Shown here: positions 33,246 through 42,527 of the stretch, piece by piece
Layout: each line of letters starts with the position of its first letter
Position numbering within the stretch: position 1 is the first letter of the stretch
DNA from: CAZSNT01 sp964607765
GTDB lineage: Bacteria > Verrucomicrobiota > Lentisphaeria > Oligosphaerales > JABHEG01
DNA length: 43,706 nt
NCBI GenBank assembly: GCA_964607765.1
Contig: CAZSNT010000081.1
Coordinates: 1-43,706, forward strand
Direction of reading: 5' to 3'
Program-made: the position numbers and the translations under genes
The notes under the pieces: generated by a model
Told to the model about the DNA's origin: nothing
Databases searched by the model: none
What the model saw: only the letters and a program-made list of their open reading frames with translations

Positions 33246-35123
33246 TTAGAGATCATTCGGGGAGATGTAGTCGCCCTTGGCAGCGCGAAGCGCGTTGAGA
33301 CGCTTGCGCTCGGCACCCATCTCTTCCTTCATCGCTTGGGGATTGTCATCCACTGTGGCGTAGATTTCTTCCATGCGATCGAGTTTTGCCAGAAGCTCGG
33401 GGACGCGGACCGTGAACTGATCGACGTAGTCCTGCTCGGTGTAGTCTATGTCCAGCACCTGCTTGAACAACGCCTTCAGATCTTCGTACTTGGGAATCAG
33501 GCCGCAGCCGCCATCGATGGCGTCAACGTCACCGTGGATCCGGAGCTCCATCCACTTGACCCAGACGGACTTGTCGAGCTTGCCGTTGAGGTAGTCGCCG
33601 TCCTTCTTCAGGAAGTAGTTCGTACCGAAAACCTTCGGACGCTCAATCTCTTTGGCGAAGTCGAGGTTGTTCTGCAGGTAACGGCCGACGGACATGGAAA
33701 GGAAGTCCATGTTCGACATGACGTTCCATTTGCGCACACCCTCCTGCCCGATGGTGGCCGAGGTGGTCTCGGACTCGAGCGTGGCGCCCATGGTGCAGAT
33801 GCCGTGTTCCCAGCTGTACGCTTCACGGACGGGCACGTTCGTATCACTGTCACGACCGCCGTAGATGATGCCGCCGACGGGCAGCCCTTCCGGGTTGTCC
33901 CAGTCCGGGTCCGCGTTGGAGAGGTCGTCCATGGAGATCGTGTAGCGGGCGTTCTTGTGACTCGGGTTTGCGACGTTGCCGTCCGGCCCTGTCATTCCCT
34001 CAGTGTACTCCGAAGAGGCGTAGTTCATGCCTGTCTTCGGCAGCTCGTCGCCCATACCTATCCAGTACGGCTTGCTGTTCTTGACGAGCAGGTTGCCGAA
34101 GATCACTTCGCCCGGCTCGTGGAGGATGTCCCAGATCACGGGATCGTCTTTGGAGTTCACGTCGGTGATGATGCCGAAGATGCCGGCCTCGACGTTTGCC
34201 ACCCGGAATTCGCCGTCGATGACCTTGAAGTAAGCCAGGTCGTCGCCAACGATGTTCTCGCCCGGGATCATGGCCGTTGCGGTCTTGCCGCAAGCCGAGG
34301 GATAGGCGCCGCACAGATACGTCTTGCGGCCTTCCGGCCCGTTGGCGCGCATGATGAACATGTGCTCGGCCAACCAGCCTTCACGGTCAGCTTTGCGGAT
34401 GGCGAGGCGCAGCGACAGCTTCTTCAGCCCCACCGTGTTACCGGCGTACTGCGTGTTGACCGAACGCACTGTGTTGCGCGTGTGGTCCATGTAGACACGA
34501 TTCAGCTCGTAGTTCTTGCTCCGCATGCGGTCATCCACCTCGCCGGTGGCGTGCAGATACTTGAAGAACTCGAAGTTCGGATCGGCTGCCGACTGGCGCT
34601 TGAACTCCTCGTACCCCTTGCGGTAGAGCAGGTCCTCGGAGTGCACCACGTATGCCGAATCCGTGATCTGCAGACAGGGGATGGCGAATACGGAGTTGGT
34701 GCTGCCGAGACAGAAGAAGCGAACATACATCTGACGCCCGGCATAGGCGCCGCGCTGCAGGTCTTCCATCTCCTTGACGCCTTCGTCACGGTCCATCTGG
34801 TTCAGCTTCGGATCCAGGTAGTCGTCCGCGGGCACCAGGTACTTGGTCACTTCCTTCTTGCGTGCCTGGTCGTAGTAGCCGTCGAAGTGGACGGTGTGCC
34901 CGTTGGTCCCGAGCTGGAGCTCCTCCTTGCCGTCGATCGACCTGACACGGCAGTAGGCAGCGTCGGCGGCCGAGTCGTCACCCACCCACACCGTTTCCGG
35001 CTCACAGAGCTCGATGGCGTAGGAGATGAACTCGTAGACCTGGTCGTTCTCGAGCGCCGCCAGCTTCTGGAAGCTCGCCTCGCTCATCTTGCCTTTGAAC
35101 AGCGTCTCATACTTCGTTTGCAT
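33246..35123 (-). CDS. pckG: Phosphoenolpyruvate carboxykinase (GTP)
   Basis: Interconverts oxaloacetate plus GTP with PEP, CO2 and GDP, in gluconeogenesis. 625 residues, the size of the GTP family (about 600-640), not the ATP family. The kinase-1a loop PSACGKTATAMI holds the nucleotide-binding Lys. The motifs GDDLAYFK, NVEAGIFGI and the substrate-binding region RDSDTNVPV follow. The start at 35123 has GGAGG 10 bases upstream; the longer frame to 35222 would add an unrelated N-terminus. Monocistronic, with its own terminator and a 368-base leader region. No neighbouring gluconeogenic gene is seen. Confidence 0.96.
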   Translation of the reverse strand: MQTKYETLFKGKMSEASFQKLAALENDQVYEFISYAIELCEPETVWVGDDSAADAAYCRVRSIDGKEELQLGTNGHTVHFDGYYDQARKKEVTKYLVPADDYLDPKLNQMDRDEGVKEMEDLQRGAYAGRQMYVRFFCLGSTNSVFAIPCLQITDSAYVVHSEDLLYRKGYEEFKRQSAADPNFEFFKYLHATGEVDDRMRSKNYELNRVYMDHTRNTVRSVNTQYAGNTVGLKKLSLRLAIRKADREGWLAEHMFIMRANGPEGRKTYLCGAYPSACGKTATAMIPGENIVGDDLAYFKVIDGEFRVANVEAGIFGIITDVNSKDDPVIWDILHEPGEVIFGNLLVKNSKPYWIGMGDELPKTGMNYASSEYTEGMTGPDGNVANPSHKNARYTISMDDLSNADPDWDNPEGLPVGGIIYGGRDSDTNVPVREAYSWEHGICTMGATLESETTSATIGQEGVRKWNVMSNMDFLSMSVGRYLQNNLDFAKEIERPKVFGTNYFLKKDGDYLNGKLDKSVWVKWMELRIHGDVDAIDGGCGLIPKYEDLKALFKQVLDIDYTEQDYVDQFTVRVPELLAKLDRMEEIYATVDDNPQAMKEEMGAERKRLNALRAAKGDYISPNDL

Positions 35124-35491
35124 CTGCTGGTGTCCTCCCGAACTCCAATGTTCTCGGTTTCCAGAGCTTGGGCTGGTGTTGCGCGGATCGCTGTGGTGAG
35201 CACTCGGCCCTGCCTCTCGCAATCCGTCGGTTCGCCGGTGCCTGTTCCGCGGCGCCCGCCCATACTCGCGTGCGTGAACGAAAGCTCGTAATATACGCGC
35301 TACTTGGGCTTACGGCCAGGCGAAGCAGAGTCAATGGGTGCGAATTGGCGGCTCGGGCCGGTCAGTTCACGGCGTCCCAACCCGTGGTAAGCGCGATCGG
35401 AACAGTCGCCTTTTGAGCGGATGAAGACGGGGATGAGGAGTTCTGCCACAGGAGTGGCGACTACTCTCAGCTGCTCATCGTCCAGGCTCCG
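35124..35491. other. Intergenic region before pckG
   Basis: No gene is supported in these 368 bases. On the minus strand TATATT (about 35295) could be a pckG -10 box, but no good -35 is 16-18 bases away. GGATGAAGACGGGGA (35419-35433) resembles, in reverse complement, the CCCCGTCCTCATCC string of the recF leader repeat (13 of 14 bases). The right end borders the response-regulator stop; no clear terminator is seen. Confidence 0.35.
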
Positions 35492-36064
35492 TCACTCCTC
35501 GTCGCCGTGCTGCACATGCACCTTCTCAAAACACTCGGGGCAGAGGCCGTGCGAGAAACGTGTGCCCGTGCGCTTCCGGATGTAGACTTCGATATCCTGC
35601 CACTCCCCGTCTTCGGTGCGGATCTTCTTGCAGTAGGAGCAGATGGGCAGGATGCTCTTCAGCTGGCTCAGCTCGACGTGCGTACGCACACGCGCCAGCA
35701 GCTCCCGGCACTCGTAAGGCTTGGTGATGTAGTCCACACCGCCCGCCTCGAAACCGGCGAGCAGATCCTTGGTCTTGGCCTGCGCCGTGAGGAAGATGAC
35801 GGGAATCTTGCGTGTGGACAGGTCCGCCTTGAGCCTCCTGCACACTTCCAGGCCGTTCATCCCGGGCATCAGGATGTCAAGGAGAACGAGCCGGGGCGGC
35901 TTCTCCCGGATCATGCGCAGGGCTTCCTCCCCGCTCGAGGCAGCGGCAACGTCGAAGCCGCCGGCGCGCAGCACTTCTGCGACCACGCTGCGGTTGATCG
36001 GCTCGTCCTCGACAACTTGTACAAGAGGGCGAATGACCTCGCCCTTATTCTCCGTTTCGACCAT
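35492..36064 (-). CDS. Response regulator with C-terminal four-cysteine module
   Basis: 190 residues. The N-terminal receiver domain (about 12-130) has the acidic pair ED (19-20), phospho-acceptor Asp63 in LLDILMPGMNG, Thr93 and Lys115 (ITKPYE), so it should be phosphorylated by a histidine kinase. The C-terminal segment (about 137-180) has CSYC (142-145) and CPEC (175-178), with RTEDGEWQDIEVYI between them. This is a short zinc-ribbon-like module found at the end of other sensory proteins; it is not a DNA-binding domain. Output is unknown. GGGAGG lies about 8 bases before the ATG; the frame to 36145 is not favoured. It follows the oxidoreductase gene by 53 bases on the same strand. No kinase is nearby. 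Confidence 0.88.
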   Translation of the reverse strand: MVETENKGEVIRPLVQVVEDEPINRSVVAEVLRAGGFDVAAASSGEEALRMIREKPPRLVLLDILMPGMNGLEVCRRLKADLSTRKIPVIFLTAQAKTKDLLAGFEAGGVDYITKPYECRELLARVRTHVELSQLKSILPICSYCKKIRTEDGEWQDIEVYIRKRTGTRFSHGLCPECFEKVHVQHGDEE

Positions 36065-36117
36065 GATTCCGACCTCCCTCGCTTCCCTTCCCTGCACTGC
36101 TCGGCAGCGCCTGTTGT

Positions 36118-37017
36118 TCACAGCTGTGTGTCCAGCTCGACCCACTCCCCGCCGCGTCTGCGACTCTCGATCGCCGCATTGATGAAAGCGACGATCTCCA
36201 GTGTAACCAGCGGATCGATCGGGGGCTCGCCCGACGCGAACATGTCCACAATCCGTTCGCAGAGCTCACGGTAGATGTACTTCGTGCTTATTCCCGACTG
36301 GCGCACGGCCTTCTCGCCCCAGGCGCAGAACCCGTAGGCGTGCGATCCCGCACGCGTGCCCCGCATCACGCCGAGCCGCCCATCCTGCCACAGCCCGGTG
36401 ACGACCTCCGCGGCGTCTGTGTAGGCGCAGGCAAGCCGTTCGCAGCCGCCGCCCAGCAGCGTGTAGAGGATCTCCACACCGTGGATGCCGTAGTTGAACA
36501 ACCCGGGATTCACGGCGTGCTCCGCGGCTGGCGAGTAGGCGTTGGCCCCCAGAATCGCGCCAACCGCCGGATCGTTCACCACGCCCTGTACCTCCGGACA
36601 GAAGCGCAGCGACGACGATGAGAAGACCGGCACGCCGTTCGCGCGCGCCAGCCGGATGATCTCTTTGGCATTGTCAAGGCTGATCTCGAACGGCTTGTCG
36701 ATGTAGCAGGGAATGCCGGCTTCCAGGAAAGGCCGGGCACGTTCCAGGTGTACCGTGCCGTCGTTGGCCTCGATGCAGACACCGTCGATCCTGCCGAGCA
36801 ATGCCTCGGGGGAATCGACGATCTCAATGCCATACTCCTGCAACTGCCGCGTGTATTCCGGAACGCGCTCAGGCGAGTGCCGTGACTCGCAGGGACAGCC
36901 CGCCACAACCCGGGCGCCCTCCACCCACTGGTCCTCGTCAATGTCCACATGGTTCATGCGCCGCGTGAATTGCACCACGTGCGACGTGTCGAAGTCTACA
37001 ATGCCAACTCTGATCAT
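36118..37017 (-). CDS. Gfo/Idh/MocA-family oxidoreductase
   Basis: 299 residues. The N-terminal Rossmann start MIRVGIVDFDTSHV and the catalytic-type motif CYIDKPFE (the usual E-K-P becomes D-K-P) mark the family. The NAD(P) domain spans about 1-125. The C-terminal domain shows YGIHGVEILYTLLGGG, giving the His expected near the active site. Substrate, probably a sugar or cyclitol, cannot be told. At 299 residues it is slightly short for the family (330-380). GGGAG lies before the ATG. It could share a transcript with the response regulator 53 bases downstream, though the two have no obvious common role. Confidence 0.88.
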   Translation of the reverse strand: MIRVGIVDFDTSHVVQFTRRMNHVDIDEDQWVEGARVVAGCPCESRHSPERVPEYTRQLQEYGIEIVDSPEALLGRIDGVCIEANDGTVHLERARPFLEAGIPCYIDKPFEISLDNAKEIIRLARANGVPVFSSSSLRFCPEVQGVVNDPAVGAILGANAYSPAAEHAVNPGLFNYGIHGVEILYTLLGGGCERLACAYTDAAEVVTGLWQDGRLGVMRGTRAGSHAYGFCAWGEKAVRQSGISTKYIYRELCERIVDMFASGEPPIDPLVTLEIVAFINAAIESRRRGGEWVELDTQL

Positions 37018-37130
37018 TGACGGCTCTCTCCCTGCTCTGTCAACCTACGATATCCAGGCCCCGCCTCGTTTGCAAGACGCCCGACAATTCAGGCCGACGG
37101 TCAATCTGTGGCATTCCCCAAGCGTTCATC

Positions 37131-37136
37131 TATAGT
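37131..37136 (+). promoter_or_regulatory. Possible -10 box for the E1 genes
   Basis: TATAGT (37131-37136) lies 83 bases before the E1 alpha ATG. The hexamer 17 bases upstream (GTGGCA) is a poor -35, so only the -10 element is convincing. It lies in the 201-base gap between the divergent oxidoreductase and E1 alpha. Confidence 0.3.
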
Positions 37137-37218
37137 GGAGACGCGTAGAGGCCACAGGCCCGTCGCCAGACGTTTTCCGGACGGTGTCGAGTTTCATCCA
37201 CAGCGAGTTCCAAGGCGC

Positions 37219-38172
37219 ATGGTCACACCTGACGACATTCTGCAGTGCTACGGTCAGATGCTGCTGATTCGGGAGTTCGAGGAGGCCCTGAGTGAGTTGT
37301 TCACCAAGAACCTGATCGGCGGCACCTCACACTTCTGTATCGGCCAGGAAGCCTGCGCGGTCGGCGTGGTTTCCGAAACGCGCGCCGACGACTATCTCGT
37401 GTCCAACCACCGCGGCCACGGCCACCTGCTCGCTCGCGGGCTGGATCCTGTCCGCGTGATGGCGGAGCTGCTCGGCCGCACCAGCGGCTACTGCGGGGGC
37501 AGGGGAGGATCCCAGCACATGTCCGCCATGGACCTGTGTTTCCTCGGTACGAACGGCATCACGGCGGGGGGAATCCCCATCGCCACCGGTGCCGCCTACG
37601 CGCTGCAGTACCAGGGCACGGAGCAGCTGGTGGTGGCCTTCTTTGGTGACGGCGCCAGCAACCAGGGCACGTTCCACGAATCCCTCAACATGGCGGGACT
37701 CTGGCGTCTGCCCGTGCTCTACGTCTGTGAGAACAACCTTTACGGCATGAGTGCGCCCGTCGCGGCGTCCACGGCCAGCACGCCCATTGCCGCGCGCGCC
37801 GAGTGCTATGCCATGCGCGGCGAGACCTGTGACGGCATGGACGTGGTGCAGGTCAAACAGGCCACGCGCGAGCTGCTGGACCACGTACGTGCCGGGAACG
37901 GGCCTGCCCTGCTCGAGTTGATGACTTACCGGTACTGTGGTCACTCCAAGAATGACGCCCGCGTCTACCGCACCCGGGACGAGGAAGCCCACTGGCACGA
38001 GCGCGACTGCCTGGCGTTGACCGAGTGCTGGCTTCGGGACAATGGCGTTGCAGACGCGGACATCGACGCGACCAGGGCCACGGTCAAGAGCCGGATTGAG
38101 GCCGCCGTGGCCGAAGCCATGGCGTGCCCGGCAGGGACTGAACAGGACGCTGTTGGAGGCGTGTATGCCTGA
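37219..38172 (+). CDS. pdhA: 2-oxoacid dehydrogenase E1 component, alpha subunit
   Basis: 317 residues, matching the alpha subunits of pyruvate or acetoin dehydrogenase. Thiamine-diphosphate/Mg motif is GDGASNQGTFHESLNMA (about 150-165) ending CENN. The N-terminal part has GGTSHFCIGQEACAVG and NHRGHGHLLARG, and YRYCGHSKND precedes the phosphorylation-type loop. The enzyme decarboxylates pyruvate or a similar 2-oxoacid and acylates the E2 lipoyl group. Start at 37219 was chosen because the family starts near this Met; only a weak AAGGCG is upstream. The stop overlaps the E1 beta start by 8 bases, so translation is coupled. No E2 or E3 gene is in the window. Confidence 0.93.
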   Translation: MVTPDDILQCYGQMLLIREFEEALSELFTKNLIGGTSHFCIGQEACAVGVVSETRADDYLVSNHRGHGHLLARGLDPVRVMAELLGRTSGYCGGRGGSQHMSAMDLCFLGTNGITAGGIPIATGAAYALQYQGTEQLVVAFFGDGASNQGTFHESLNMAGLWRLPVLYVCENNLYGMSAPVAASTASTPIAARAECYAMRGETCDGMDVVQVKQATRELLDHVRAGNGPALLELMTYRYCGHSKNDARVYRTRDEEAHWHERDCLALTECWLRDNGVADADIDATRATVKSRIEAAVAEAMACPAGTEQDAVGGVYA

Positions 38173-39163
38173 GTCCGAACAAGCGATCGCCGATATCTAC
38201 TACTCGAAGGCCGTCAACGAGGCTCTGGACGAGGAGCTCGCGCGCGACCTCAATGTCGTGCTGATCGGCGAGGATATCGGGGTGTATGGCGGCGCGTTCG
38301 GTGTGACGCGCGGGCTGCTCGAGAAACACGGCCCCAAACGCTTCCTCGAGACACCGATCTCCGAGAACAGCTTCGTCGGGCTCGGCGTCGGCGCGGCCAT
38401 GCTGGGGCTCAAGCCCGTCGTCGAGATCATGTTCATGGACTTCATCGCCCTGGCCCTGGACCAGATCCTGAACTCGGCCGGCAAGCTCCATTACATGTAC
38501 AACGGCCAGGTGACCGTGCCGCTGGTCATCCGGACCCCGGGCGGGGCCAAAGGCGGCTACGGGCCGAGCCACTCCCAGATGCTCTCGAACCTGTTCGTGG
38601 GCGTTCCGGGGATCAAGGTTGTGGCGCCGGCGACGGCAGCCTACGCCAAGGGCCTGCTCAAGAGTGCGATCCGCGATCCGAATCCCGTGATCTTCATCGA
38701 GAACAAACGCCTCTACGCGCAACGCGGCCCTGTCCCCCGGAACCCGTACTGCCTGCCGCTGGACCGGGCGGCCGTCGTTGCACCCGGGCGCAACATCTCC
38801 GTATTCGCTTACTCAGCCATGGTGCCCGTGTGCCTCGCGGTGAAGCGTGCGCTGGCCCCGCAGGGGGTCGATGTGGAGGTGGTCGATCTGGTCAGCCTGC
38901 AGCCGCTGGACATGGCCACAATCGCGGCGTCGGTACAGAAGACCGGGCGTGTGGTCTGCGTGGAGGAAGCGTGCATCACCGGTGGCGTCGGCGCAGAAGT
39001 GTCGGCGCGGATCGCCGAGACCTGCATGGACAGCCTGGAAGCGCCCATCGTGCGCGTCGGCGCCAAGGATGTTCCCGTGCCGGCATCGACCGAACTCGAA
39101 AAAATCGTGCTGCCCGACGCCAACGACGTCGTCGACGCCATTGCACGGGTCATGGAGTGGTAG
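38165..39163 (+). CDS. pdhB: 2-oxoacid dehydrogenase E1 component, beta subunit
   Basis: 332 residues. Family motifs are VVLIGEDIGVYGGAFGVTRGL, ETPISENSFVGLGVGAAM, PLVIRTPGGAKGGYGPSHSQ and DPNPVIFIENKRLY. It forms an alpha2-beta2 heterotetramer with the upstream product and supplies part of the thiamine site. GGAGG is well placed for the ATG at 38165, which overlaps the E1 alpha stop. Pyruvate is the most likely substrate, but acetoin or branched-chain 2-oxoacids are not excluded from sequence alone. A hairpin repeat follows 19 bases past the stop and may end the transcript. Confidence 0.94.
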   Translation: MPESEQAIADIYYSKAVNEALDEELARDLNVVLIGEDIGVYGGAFGVTRGLLEKHGPKRFLETPISENSFVGLGVGAAMLGLKPVVEIMFMDFIALALDQILNSAGKLHYMYNGQVTVPLVIRTPGGAKGGYGPSHSQMLSNLFVGVPGIKVVAPATAAYAKGLLKSAIRDPNPVIFIENKRLYAQRGPVPRNPYCLPLDRAAVVAPGRNISVFAYSAMVPVCLAVKRALAPQGVDVEVVDLVSLQPLDMATIAASVQKTGRVVCVEEACITGGVGAEVSARIAETCMDSLEAPIVRVGAKDVPVPASTELEKIVLPDANDVVDAIARVMEW

Positions 39164-39181
39164 GTGTCGAGGCGGGGTTGC

Positions 39182-39239
39182 GTTATTCGTTATTCGCTAT
39201 TCTCGAGTAACAGATAACGAGTAACGAACAACGAATAAC
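39182..39239. repeat. Hairpin repeat between convergent genes (GTTATTCG type)
   Basis: GTTATTCGTTATTCG (39182-39196) pairs with 39225-39239 at 14 of 15 positions; the arms also hold a GTTATTCG direct repeat. It lies between the convergent pdhB and membrane-protein genes, so it could serve as a two-way terminator. No ORF is present, and the sequence is unlike the surrounding GC-rich DNA. Confidence 0.65.
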
Positions 39240-39252
39240 AGACCGGACCGGC

Positions 39253-40065
39253 CTACCTGAACCTCCGTCCGCCCATACGCTGCTTCACCTTGACAGGTTT
39301 CGGTGTCTCCAGGTGCAGCGCGTACCACTGGTCGCCGAGCGGCGCGTTCGAGAACCGGCGCACACGCTTGTTCGCCAGATGCTCCCAGTTGATGCGCAGC
39401 GTCTCGTCTTCCGTCTTCTCCTTGCCGTCCTCCAGAATGGCGACCGCATCCTCGACCCGGTCCTCCTTGACCAGGATCCAGGTGTAGAGCGCGTAGAGGA
39501 TCGTACCGTCCTCGTCCTTGTAGCGCTTGACGCCGCGTTTGAAGGCCTTCTCCACCTTCTCCATCTCGCCGCGCTTGTACAGACGCACCATCTTCATGGC
39601 CAGCGTCAGCGCGTCCAGGATCAGGCACTTCTCGAAGCAGGTGTCCGCCTTCTCGAATTCCTTGATCTGGAAGTACAGCTGCGCCCGCAGCGTGTTCGCC
39701 TGGCGCTGGGCCAGGAAGTTCCACTTCTGCAGCGGCACGACGCGGTCGAGCTTCTTCAGCGCCTTCCGGATGCCGTCGGCCTGTTCCTTCTCCATGCGGC
39801 GCTGCAGTCCCTTGCCGCCGCTGACGTTCTTTGTCTGCATCTGGTTGATCTTGCGCCGCAGCTTGTCCTGCGTGCCTTCCACCTCGCCCTGCACCTCAGC
39901 GAACACGCGCTCCAGCCGCTTCTTCATGACCAGATTGATCAGGATCGTGACCAGAAGAAAAGCGAGGATGCCGACGAGGATGCTCCAGCCCACCCCGCCC
40001 ACTGCCACGTGCATTGCTATGCCTGCCGCTGCCGCGACAGTCAGACCGATGATGAGAGTAAGCAT
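39253..40065 (-). CDS. Membrane-anchored TPR-like protein of unknown function
   Basis: 270 residues. Two adjacent membrane helices lie at about 2-21 (LTLIIGLTVAAAAGIAMHV) and 26-47. A charged, coiled-coil-prone stretch (about 48-105) follows. Helical repeats resembling TPRs come next, at about 110-230: ANTLRAQLYFQIKEFEKADTCFEKCL, then KVEKAFKRGVKRYKDEDGT. The tail is basic (MGGRRFR). No enzyme motif is seen. It lies 87 bases before the RNase R gene's stop region on the same strand (RNase R is upstream), so co-transcription is possible. I do not recognise the family. Confidence 0.8.
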   Translation of the reverse strand: MLTLIIGLTVAAAAGIAMHVAVGGVGWSILVGILAFLLVTILINLVMKKRLERVFAEVQGEVEGTQDKLRRKINQMQTKNVSGGKGLQRRMEKEQADGIRKALKKLDRVVPLQKWNFLAQRQANTLRAQLYFQIKEFEKADTCFEKCLILDALTLAMKMVRLYKRGEMEKVEKAFKRGVKRYKDEDGTILYALYTWILVKEDRVEDAVAILEDGKEKTEDETLRINWEHLANKRVRRFSNAPLGDQWYALHLETPKPVKVKQRMGGRRFR

Positions 40066-40152
40066 CCGTACCTCCTGAGCTTGACTCCGGGTAACTGATT
40101 ACTGGTGACCAACGACGGCGCCCAGATCACTCTCTGGACGCCGCCTCGCCAC

Positions 40153-42291
40153 TCACACAAAGCGCGGCCGAACCGGTTCCAACTGAAGGGTCCCCTTCGT
40201 GATGTCGGCCTTGCGCACCTGAACATAGATAACATTGCCACATTTGTAGGTTTTTCCAGACCGGACGCCGCGCATCGCGCGCTTCTGCCTGTCCGCCCGG
40301 AACGGCTCTCCCCCCAGTCGCCCCTTGGCCACAAACCCATACGTGCAGAGCTCCGGTACGTACACTACGAGCCCGTCGCCGACGATCCGGGAGACCGTGC
40401 CTTCGTAGAACAGCTCCGCCCGCCCGTCGACCAGCGCCTCGATGTAGCGGAGCTTGAGCCGATCCACGGCGGCGTAGTACGCGCTGTCAACGTCTCCCTC
40501 GAGCCCGGTACACTCCGCCGCCAGGCGCTCGCACTCGTCGGCAGACCGGCAGGCAGCTCCCCCATCCCTCGCAGCCAGCTGCTGATGCACGAGCAGGTCC
40601 GGATACCTGCGGATCGGGCTGGTGAAGTGGCAATAACACGCCTTGCCCAGCCCGTAGTGGTCCCGGCACGCCGTCGAGTAGGTCGCACGCTGCATGGCGG
40701 CCAGGAACCCGGACATGGCCACATCGCGCAGCGCAGAGCTCTCCAGGCCGCCCAGGAACGCGTTGATTGCCGCGCGCTCGTCGAGCCGCGGCACACGCCC
40801 GCCCAGCAGTTGCCCGGCCCGGCGCCGGAAGTCCTCGAGATCACCTGCTTTCGGGGCGGGGTGTACTCGGTACAGGGCGGGGATCCGGCCGTCGGCCAGC
40901 TCGCGAGCCACTGCGGAGTTCGCAGCGAGCATGAACTCCTCAACCAGCTGGTGAGCCGGGCCCTGCTCTACCCGCTCGATGCCGGTGACGCGTAACGGCG
41001 CCTGCGAACACAGGACACGGATCTCCGGCATGGCCAGGTCCAGGAAGCCCTCCTCCGCCTGGCGCCGGCGTCGCATCACGCGCGCCACGTCCGCCAGCGT
41101 CTCGACACAGCCCAGGACCGGCTCGGGCCACGCGGGGCTGTCTTCCTCGTCGCGGAGGAACTGCTTCACGTCGGCGAAACACAGCCGCTTGTCCACCTTG
41201 ATCGTGGTGCGGACACGCCGCGTGTCGAGCACCTCGCCCGAGGCGCGGTCGATGGTCAGGAACACGGAGTGTGCGATCCGGGCTTGCCCCTCGAGCAAGC
41301 TGCAGAGCTCGGCCGCCAGGGGCGTGGGGAGCATGGGCAGTGTCATGCCCGGCAGGTACGCCGTGAACGCACGCTCCGCCGCCTCCCGGTCGAACGCGCT
41401 TCCCGCAGGCACGTACGCCGCCACATCCGCAATGTGCACGCCGACCTCCACCGTGCCGTCGTCGGGTCCGGGCGAGACGGACAGCGCGTCGTCGAAGTCT
41501 TTGGCGTCCTCCGGGTCGATCGTGATCGTTGGCAAAGCGGTGCAGTCGTCGCGTTCGCACGCGACCGGTTCCAAGGCTGCCGCTGCCGCCGCCTGCTCAG
41601 ATGAGTACGGCTGCGCCAGTTCGTACTCGGTCGCGACCGCTTCCAAGTCGGCCCGGACGCCGTGACCACCACCCAACCGCCGCAGGAAACGCGCAGTCAA
41701 AGGCGTGCGCGCCGAGTCCTGCTGACACAACTCGACCACGACCCAGTCGCCGGGCTCGGCGTCGTCCGGCTCCCAGCCGGGCTTCGCTTTGATCGGTATA
41801 CTCTCCGGAAGCTCGCGCCGCAGCGGCCGGACCATGTAATCCCCGTACTCACAAACCAGCTCACCGGTCAGCACCCGATGCTTGCGGTGCAGCACCTTGC
41901 GGACCGCACCCACCGGGCCGCGCTCGTCGTCGCTGCTCTGCACGGCGACCAGGACACGATCACCGGAGATCGCTGCGTCCAGATCCCGGGGCGGGATGAA
42001 AATGTCCGCGCTGCCGTCGTCGGGGGTCACGAACCCGAATCCCCGCCCGTGGACCGAGGCCGTTCCCGCCACCAGCGCTCCGGCCGCGGCGAGCCCGTAA
42101 CGGCCGCGATGCTGCTTCACCACCACGCCGTCGCGCAGCAGACGACTGAACGCCACTTTGAACGCTGCCTGCTCCGCGCCGCTTGCGAGCCCGAGCAGAC
42201 GCCGCGCCTCGCTTCGGCGCAGCCCGGAAGCGCCGCGCCCACGCAACAGCGCAACGATCCTCTCAGACAACTCATCAGGGGAAAAAGACAT
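40153..42291 (-). CDS. rnr: Ribonuclease R (RNB-family 3'-5' exoribonuclease)
   Basis: 712 residues. Domain order: winged-helix start (about 5-65), cold-shock domain (HGRGFGFVTPDDGSADIFIPP, about 80-105), and the RNB catalytic domain. The RNB domain shows TIDPEDAKDFDDALSV, whose Asp residues bind the Mg ions, then YHFTSPIRRYPDLLVHQQL near residue 570. A C-terminal S1 domain (FYEGTVSRIVGDGLVVYV) follows. It degrades structured RNA processively. It is a little shorter than E. coli RNase R (813), lacking the long basic tail. The ATG at 42291 has no clear SD; an upstream start was not found. Confidence 0.95.
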   Translation of the reverse strand: MSFSPDELSERIVALLRGRGASGLRRSEARRLLGLASGAEQAAFKVAFSRLLRDGVVVKQHRGRYGLAAAGALVAGTASVHGRGFGFVTPDDGSADIFIPPRDLDAAISGDRVLVAVQSSDDERGPVGAVRKVLHRKHRVLTGELVCEYGDYMVRPLRRELPESIPIKAKPGWEPDDAEPGDWVVVELCQQDSARTPLTARFLRRLGGGHGVRADLEAVATEYELAQPYSSEQAAAAAALEPVACERDDCTALPTITIDPEDAKDFDDALSVSPGPDDGTVEVGVHIADVAAYVPAGSAFDREAAERAFTAYLPGMTLPMLPTPLAAELCSLLEGQARIAHSVFLTIDRASGEVLDTRRVRTTIKVDKRLCFADVKQFLRDEEDSPAWPEPVLGCVETLADVARVMRRRRQAEEGFLDLAMPEIRVLCSQAPLRVTGIERVEQGPAHQLVEEFMLAANSAVARELADGRIPALYRVHPAPKAGDLEDFRRRAGQLLGGRVPRLDERAAINAFLGGLESSALRDVAMSGFLAAMQRATYSTACRDHYGLGKACYCHFTSPIRRYPDLLVHQQLAARDGGAACRSADECERLAAECTGLEGDVDSAYYAAVDRLKLRYIEALVDGRAELFYEGTVSRIVGDGLVVYVPELCTYGFVAKGRLGGEPFRADRQKRAMRGVRSGKTYKCGNVIYVQVRKADITKGTLQLEPVRPRFV

Positions 42292-42527
42292 GATTCACCA
42301 ACTGGCGGTGTGCGGCAAAAATGGAACGGTTACCGTACCGAGGCACTGGCAGAAATCAAGCTCCGCGCGAACCCGGCCCTGGGCTGCTCCCTTCTGAGCG
42401 CCGGTAACCTCAACCGCCCGTACCGCGCCCCACCCCATCCGAGGCCGGCCACAACGGTATTCCGGCATGCTGTTCATGCTCCCGGATGACTGCTCAACAA
42501 TCTGAGGCATAGTGGGTTGCGACCCAC

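Noticed and set aside
33090..35291. 733-codon plus-strand frame
   Set aside because: Antisense shadow of pckG, spanning the pckG terminator as well.
37041..37046. TTGACA on the minus strand before the oxidoreductase gene
   Set aside because: A -10 box 17 bases on would overlap the start codon, and the sequence there is not -10-like.
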